Shown here one piece after another: positions 57,694 to 64,000 of a stretch of DNA of 64,000 bases. The translations under genes were made by a program, and so were the position numbers. How positions within the stretch are numbered: the stretch's first letter is position 1; every line of letters begins with the position of its first letter. The notes under the pieces were generated by a model. The model worked only from the letters and a program-made list of their open reading frames with translations. It was not told the origin of the DNA and ran no database searches. Source of the DNA: Inia geoffrensis (Eukaryota; Chordata; Mammalia; Artiodactyla; Iniidae). The stretch is taken from contig CM070899.1 of NCBI GenBank assembly GCA_036417435.1, positions 175,117,494-175,181,493 of the forward strand, given 5' to 3'.

Positions 57694-60600
57694 GTTAAGG
57701 GCCATATTGCATCTTTGAAACAAGTCCAGGTTCTGTTGATAAGGAAGAGGAAGAAATGGACATTGGGTAGGCAACTGGAAATCCATGCCTCAGTAACCAC
57801 GTGACCCAGTAGTTGCCAGTAACACAACAGTAGAGTCTATTGGGTGCAGCTTTCAGGAGAGTTTTGCCCTTCTCCTGATATAAGTGGGCAGACTTGACTT
57901 TTTCCGGGACCATGGACATGAGTCTTATAAGCCCAGCAGTCATGTTGAGACCATGAGGTAGCAAACATGAGGACAGAGGCCTATAAATTGAGGCTGGGGG
58001 AGTAAAAAGATGCAAAGAACCTGGGTCCAGAAGGGATGGTTGCACTGCCCCAGACTTAAGACCAACGATATACTGCCATCTAAGCCGTTGCTACTATGTG
58101 GTTCATTCTTTGCTTCTTTCTCCCTCTCCCATCCCCTCCCTCTGTTTCTTTCCTTTTCTTCAGCAGAACACATTCCTGGCTGGTACATCTCTCTTTCCCG
58201 GATTATGGATGTGGAGCCAAGAGTGCTGCTGTGCCTCTTTGTCAGAACAAGAGAAGCAGCCTGAGAATTACACAAAGACCCCAAAGACGGTACAGCTGAT
58301 GGAATTTGCCCCAAACAAAGCCAGACCCACCAGGCTGAGCTGACCCTAAAACCCACCATTCCTCTAGTTACATGAGCCAACAAACAAAGGTCTTTATTGT
58401 TTAAGATCATCTAAGTTGGACTTTCTTTTCCTTGGAGGAAGAACATCCTAACTGATAAAACCAGATTCTTCAGCACAATACGTAGACTTCTAATGGATTT
58501 TACAACATTTATCTCGTTACACCAAGACACAGAAATAAAATCAACATGAGGTCATATAACGTGCCACGCACTTGAAAGTAGGAAAACACACATTTTTCAG
58601 AAGTTCAAATTGTACAATTAAATGTCTTTGTCAAGCATGTGTTTTCCTTATCACTCTATGTGTTTTGTAAGGCCTGTAAATAGATTAAAATTTTTAGTAT
58701 TAATTATTCCCACTGGTTCTGTAGTCATGCAGTGAAGGGCTGCATTTTTAAGTTTCAGTAATTGGACTCTGGAGACTTACAGAGAGGAAGACCATACGTT
58801 AACATGTCATACTCTATTCTCAACATGTGACTGTCATTATCTTCCAACTCAATAATGCTTATAAATGTACAAGCTATGTATGAGCTACTGAAAGTCTTTA
58901 AAATCCTGCAGCTTGACATTTAGAGCTATCCTCGCCAGCAGGAGCTCATTTCAGCTGGGTTGCACTTATTGTTTCAAGTATGCCCTCTAGGTTCTTTGGA
59001 AACAATGTAAAATATTGTGGCAAAAAAACCCAAAACCATGACCCACACCCTCCATCAGGTTTTCTGTGACTGGAGCTCTGTGTAACAGATTGAGTGGGAA
59101 TAACGGCCATGAGAGGAAGTGGGTGATGAAGTAAGTCTCAAGTCTACCTCTGTACCAAGTGATTTAGATCACTCTGGAAAATCCGGTAATGAAAAAACAG
59201 TCAAAATATCAACAGTTATTTCACTGAGTTGACTGATGCGTGCAGTCAAAACCCTTGACCCCCATCTGACCTAGACTGGCTCCTTTAACAGTCTTGCATC
59301 CCTGATGAAGAAAACCAACTAGCTGTGGTCTCCCCTCACACAGTGATGCCAAACCCAGTTACAGCAGCTACAAAAACCTAACCTGTCAGAGTCCAGGTAA
59401 AATTTTGCTGCGTCAAAAGTTCCCTATGTCAACTAAGTTGGCCATTGCCAAGGGACATCTTTTTGCAAGAGAGGGATCCTCCAGCTAGCAGTTATTGTGA
59501 GGATGGAAACTGATCTATAGGTGTGGCTTCATTCATCCCCGCAAGGTAGTTGAGGAAACACAGAATTTCTCAATGACGCTTGGGTCAGAAGCCTTTCAGA
59601 AATGACCCACCAAGTTACCACCAAGTGTACTTTCTCTTACGTAAGGTTATCCAAGCTAGTAAATACACTTCAGGGCTAAAATTACTCAATTCTCTTTCCT
59701 GCTCTCTCCCTCCGCCAACCCTATATATTATGCTATACATTTATTGCTATTATTATTATTATACATATATTATTATTATACATTATATATAAATACATAG
59801 TATTATATATATAATACATATAATCTCGTGTATCTGAAAGATAATACTGTATATTTACTGTCTGTACGATACTGTATATATTATATGTATAATACAGAGA
59901 GAATACTGAATATACTATTTATTATATATTGTATACAATATGCATATATAACAACTTATAGATTTACATATACCTGTAAAACAACATTTTGTAAAACAAA
60001 ATTTTTTAATCTTTAAGAAAATTCATTGAATAAACTGAAGAACAAATATCTCTCAACTAGGGCAATCCTTGCCCCAGTGTTCCTTGCAAAGATTTCCAAC
60101 ACCCAGCACATTTTTGGGCACCCAGCTCTGGAGAGCCTTCTACCCATCCTCAGAGTCATCAAAGGAAGGAACTAAAGGCAGATGATGGCTGAAAGGACAG
60201 AATGAATGAACCCTCACCATCATTTCTCAAGATTCTGTGACACCTTCCATTTTCTACTTCTGTTCCTTTAGAGTAAATTAAAGAAGATTTGGATAAGGGG
60301 GTGAAATTACATTGTCCTTCAGCTTGCTTTGCTTGTTGGGTGATCCGGGAACAATCTTCACATTTTCGTGTCTGTGTCTGCCTCCGTTTCCAAGGGCTTT
60401 CCAATGGCCCTGTGGCTACTGAACTTCCACTGGCTTCACACGTTTCTATTCTAGTTTTGAAATAGTTGCCGTTTTTATCGTACCGAATAGCTGGCTTGAC
60501 TACATTTCTCACTCTTTTAGCTGCTGTGTCAATACTTCAAAACATTCAGTCAGTTAAGTCAATTCAGTCAAAAATTGTCACAATGTTTACATTGTGTTGA

Positions 60601-60724
60601 CACAGCCCATGGCATTGGAGGAAATACAGCTCATTAAGTTCTTAGTGATTCTTTACCGGAGCAGAGCTACACACTATAACAGAACTACAAATGTAACCAC
60701 CGTGACAAAAGAAAGGAAATGAGT
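57694..60724. other. Upstream sequence, nothing recognised
   Basis: About 3 kb without an identified repeat or exon, apart from an AT-rich simple-repeat region at about 59740-59960 (TATTAT, ATATAT). Confidence 0.4.
59738..59960. repeat. AT-rich low-complexity region
   Basis: Mixed TATTAT, TATATA and ATACAT runs with many short palindromes. Confidence 0.85.
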
Positions 60725-60830
60725 TACTATTGGGGTGCCAACTACGTGCCAGCAACCGTGTTAGAATTCATCCACATTTTAGCTCATTTAATCACACAAT
60801 AATCCACACCCTTCATGCTATCACCCAGAG
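60725..60830 (-). repeat. MIR-like relic
   Basis: CAACTACGTGCCAGCAACCG and TTTAGCTCATTTAATCACAC fit the reverse MIR core. Confidence 0.5.
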
Positions 60831-62312
60831 TTGGACTGAAAATGATAGTTTATTGTGGAGTTCCTCTTTACCCACTAATACTCAAAGAATGCAGGAAGAA
60901 AAATAGGCTTCCCAGGCAAGTTTCACTTAATGGTTTAACTTTCTTGAACCTGTGTTTGGTTTTGTTGCAAACCGGGATGCAGAGCCCTCAGCCTCCAACC
61001 ATCACGCACCCAGGGAGAGTGGACTTCAGAGGGGATTAGACACAGATGTAGAGGTGGCGCTGGTGGAGGGAAGGGAGAGGGGAGCATGGGGAGACTGGAG
61101 AGAGGCATGTGCTCAAACCTAAGGACAGTACCTGTGAAATACAGGCACAAAACAACCCGTCTGAATGCCTACTCTGTGCAGGTACAGGGCTAACCGGGGG
61201 AGTTTAAGGAAACAGGAGGAGACACTAACGAGTAGCCCAGGAGTGTTAACGAGCCATTTAGTAAAGGCTCTAAGGACCTCTCAATGAGAATGTCCTGAGG
61301 CACGGAGTCAGGGCAGAAGAAGGCCTGGGGCAGCCTGGAGAGCAGAGAGTAAATAAAGAAACCCCTGGAAACAGTCCTATAGCAGCTGTTACCTGTAATA
61401 TAAATGGAGTTTACATTTTAAATGAATTATTCTATTTTTCCTCGAAAAATTTCTCTCTTTAAAAGAACTAGTGAAATATCTATGCCTTATATCCCTGCTT
61501 GTCCTCAATGTTCCGAGCCCAGAGGAAGTCCAACCCCGGGCTGGCACCGGCCTGAGCCGCCCTAATCATTTCTGAAGTAGAGGAAGTGCACATCCTTAAA
61601 AGCAACCAATCCACCTCCTGGACTTTCATAAAAATATTGATGCAGTAAGGGAATTGTCGCAGGTGGAATAGATTTTCCCCACAATTATAAAACTCGGGCA
61701 GATTCGTGTCTTGAATGACAATCATAGAGACAGATAATTAGGTCCTAATTTCTGCTCCAACATTCTGTAGTTCTCAACAACTAATTGGTAATTTACTCAT
61801 GAATCTCTGCTCTGCTTGTATCTCACAGTCACGCACCAAAAAGTCAGAGTTAGAGGAAATTGCTTCGTATCTTATGTTTTTCTCAAATGAAAAAATTTGT
61901 ATCTCACACACAGTTTTAAAAGGTATGAAATAAAGCATTCTTTGAAGTGCCCAAAGAGTTATTAAGAGGCTGGTAAGCCTTTATGGATTTATTCTAAGGA
62001 AAAAAGGGGAGAAAGGAACGAAGGAGGGAAGGAGCGAAGGAGGGAAGGAAGGAAGGACAATGACTCTGTAGTAAAACCACACGCACGCGCACGCACACAG
62101 GACTGTGGGTGCCATGGGGAAAGGAGTCTTCGAATGCTTCTTTTTCTTATTGCTAATACTTTCTAAATATTTACAGAAACAGCAAAAACTATTCTGAAAA
62201 GGGAAAAAAATAAAAATCACTTCTAATTCAATCTCCCAGCATTAACCACTGTTGATATTTTTAGGTTGACCCTTAGCATTAGATTCTTTGAAGAGAACAT
62301 CCTGTGTTCTTT
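60831..62312. other. Upstream sequence, nothing recognised
   Basis: About 1.5 kb. It includes a GGAA/GGAG-rich run at 62000-62056 and a short CACGCACGCG run near 62083. Confidence 0.4.
62000..62056. repeat. (GGAA)n-like purine tract
   Basis: Repeated GAAGGAGGGAAGGAGC and GGAAGGAAGGA units on the plus strand. GGAA arrays can bind ETS factors. Confidence 0.85.
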
Positions 62313-62327
62313 AAAAAGCTAATAATA

Positions 62328-62534
62328 GGGCTTCCCTGGTGGCGCAGTGGTTGAGAGTCCGCCTGCCGATGCAGGGGACACAGGTTCGTGCCCCGGTCCG
62401 GGAAGATCCCACATGCCACGGAGCGGCTGGGCCCGTGAGCCATGGCCGTTGAGCCTGCGCGTCCGGAGCCCGTGCTCCGCAACGGGAGGGGCCACAGCAG
62501 TGAGAGGCCCGCATACCGCCAAAAAAAAAAACAC
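62328..62534 (+). mobile_element. Short CHR SINE (cetacean type)
   Basis: GGGCTTCCCTGGTGGCGCAGTGG head, GGTTCGTGCCCCGG, C-interrupted A-tail. Target duplication AAAAAGCTAATAATA (62313-62327) / AAAAAACTAATAATA (62535-62549). Confidence 0.94.
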
Positions 62535-62844
62535 AAAAAACTAATAATAAATTAAAGGAGGAATCCTACTGCCTCCCTGGCCCATCTCCTCAGACCTACT
62601 TCCCTTACCTGCTGGTGAGTGGCAGTAGAGTGGGATACCCACACCCACCCCAGGCTGCCTCACCCCACCCTACCCTAAAACCTCTAACCCCATGAACAGA
62701 CATCAGCTGCCACTTGGCCAAAGTCCTAATGCCCAAAACGGGAAGAAGTTCTGATCTAAATAATTAAAATGAAGTTTTGGTTTCTCTGTTCTTCCTTCAC
62801 ATAAAATTTGGTTAGATCTGTACAAATTAAGAATGTGTATATTA

Positions 62845-62989
62845 TGCCATTTGCAGCAACATAGTTGGACCTAGAGAACATCAGTGTATAGATGGACTTC
62901 TCCCTGAAAACCAGGGAGCTGCACAAGCCACACGTTCTCCTTGCTTGGCCCTGTAATAAACCTTTCTCTGCTCCAAAAAAAAAAGAAGA
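62845..62989 (+). mobile_element. Short processed chimera: L1 piece joined to an LTR-like polyadenylated end
   Basis: The left ~45 bp match the L1 3' region (TTTGCAGCAACATAGTTGG, ACCTAGAGAACATCA). The rest looks like the end of a retroviral transcript, with AATAAA at 62955-62960 followed 14 bp later by an A10 tail. The 16-bp target duplication AAGAATGTGTATATTA (62829-62844) / AAGAATGTATATATTA (62990-63005) encloses the whole piece. Confidence 0.7.
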
Positions 62990-63005
62990 AAGAATGTATA
63001 TATTA

Positions 63006-64000
63006 ACTTATATAATATTGTACATTAAATAAGTAAATAAATAAAAGTAAATTTTAAAAGAACGTATATATTGAATTGTCTTAATATAGGCATTTCATGG
63101 TGTTCGTGAAATTCACTTTGGGAGACTCTTTGGAGCAACTGCCTCTGAAACAGACTTTCCACCCAACTTAAGGGACAGAACTTAGTTTTTATGGGGCCTG
63201 AAGTCTAAACAATTTCGAGTGGTGATTTCTTTAAGAAAAATAATACAAAATCATGAATGCAAAATGTAGCATGAAAATAAATATTTATTTAGAATGAGAA
63301 AAGAATTCCCAGCTAATAACAGATCTTTAAAACCTGACGAATACCACAACTATAACAAAATCCAGAAAAACGATATAATCTGTTTATGAACTGGTTTATC
63401 CATCACTATGATATTTTTCCACAGACTAGCTTCTGACTCTACTTGCTTCTCCTCCATTCCTTGCCTCCGTGAAGTGCCAGTACCAGGGGACAGGTACCTA
63501 TCGCAACTCGGCTTCTGACCCTACAGCTTCATTTCACAATACCAGATGAGTTGGCACAGTGGGTGGGAGGGCATTTGGAAACCCATTCCTGCACTAGACA
63601 GCCAGCAACAGTCTATAGCCTAACTTTGAACCACACAAATATAACCTGCTAAACCCCCCTAAATGTATCCCCAACACAACTTCCATTAGCCAGATCCCAA
63701 AAAGGCCTGTGGCCACTTTCAAGGCCACCCAACTTGAGGGGAAGTATGACAAGAAGTCAGAAGAGAAAGACACAACAGTCCCAACCAACTGCAACAGAAA
63801 TATCTTACTTTTGCTAACTTCAAAATTAGGAACACAGTGCCTCTGGCAAGGGTTCACGCCCTGGGGGGCCTGTTTAGCCCCATTAGCTTCCAGGTAAATC
63901 CACGTCCACCCCATGGTGTACTCACACTGCTGAGGAGTACTTTGTCCAGCACCCCAGAAGCTGGCATCCCCAGAGAAACTAAAACTGGTGAGGGGGTGGT
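63006..64000. other. Upstream sequence to the window end, nothing recognised
   Basis: About 1 kb. A 106-codon open stretch on the minus strand (63914-63594) is hydrophobic in part but matches no family I know; probably chance or an unrecognised repeat. Confidence 0.4.

Noticed and set aside
1..64000. Many 60-160-codon open stretches with similar proteins on both strands (for example at 7376-7870, 42321-42670, 57356-57718)
   Set aside because: They are translations of the same GC-rich SINE in different frames, not genes.
1..64000. CRISPR arrays, operons, phage or bacterial defence genes
   Set aside because: The DNA is vertebrate nuclear: spliced exons, SINEs, L1s and a CpG island. No regular spacer array or prokaryotic gene was seen.

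Overview
This is a piece of a mammalian nuclear genome, almost certainly a cetacean. The evidence is at least eighteen tRNA-derived CHR-type SINEs, most with the G(G)GCTTCCCTGGTGGCGCAGTGG head. Many belong to the short ~210 bp form with a GGTTCGTGCC B-box region that I associate with whales and dolphins. The L1 3' ends are also of cetartiodactyl type. The species cannot be named from the sequence.

One protein-coding gene is visible, on the minus strand: the first two coding exons of the short LIM-containing isoform of nebulette (NEBL; LIM-nebulette, LASP2). Exon 1 (15042-14974) encodes the start of the LIM domain. Exon 2 (13720-13626) carries most of the remaining zinc ligands. Both have canonical splice sites in matching phase. 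Exon 1 lies in a CpG island (about 14480-16030) with a (GCC)15 tract and an out-of-frame upstream ORF that overlaps the start codon. Positions 1-13625 are the beginning of the next, very long intron. Positions from about 16030 to 64000 lie upstream of this promoter; I recognise no other gene there.

The upstream 48 kb is built mostly of transposable elements. The main structure is a minus-strand endogenous retrovirus (22155-35000) with two LTRs, a matching 4-bp target duplication (CCTT), and degraded internal sequence. It was later entered by a 5.3-kb 5'-truncated L1 (25067-30355, 16-bp target duplication), which was itself entered by a SINE (25546-25757). A second L1 fragment and another SINE also sit inside the provirus. 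Outside it lie MaLR/MLT1-type LTRs, old L1 pieces, MIR and L2 relics, DNA-transposon relics and simple repeats.

No new multi-gene system was found. The most unusual observations are small retrotransposition products: a SINE insertion with two A-tails separated by about 70 bp of non-SINE sequence inside a single target duplication (1983-2276); a short polyadenylated chimera of L1 and LTR-like sequence with its own target duplication (62845-62989); a 5'-inverted (twin-primed) L1 inside a MaLR LTR (52012-52723); and a 24-bp tandem amplification of the polyadenylation-signal segment of an MLT1 LTR (20881-20976). Boundaries of old repeats are approximate because no alignment could be run; family names come from recognition by eye.
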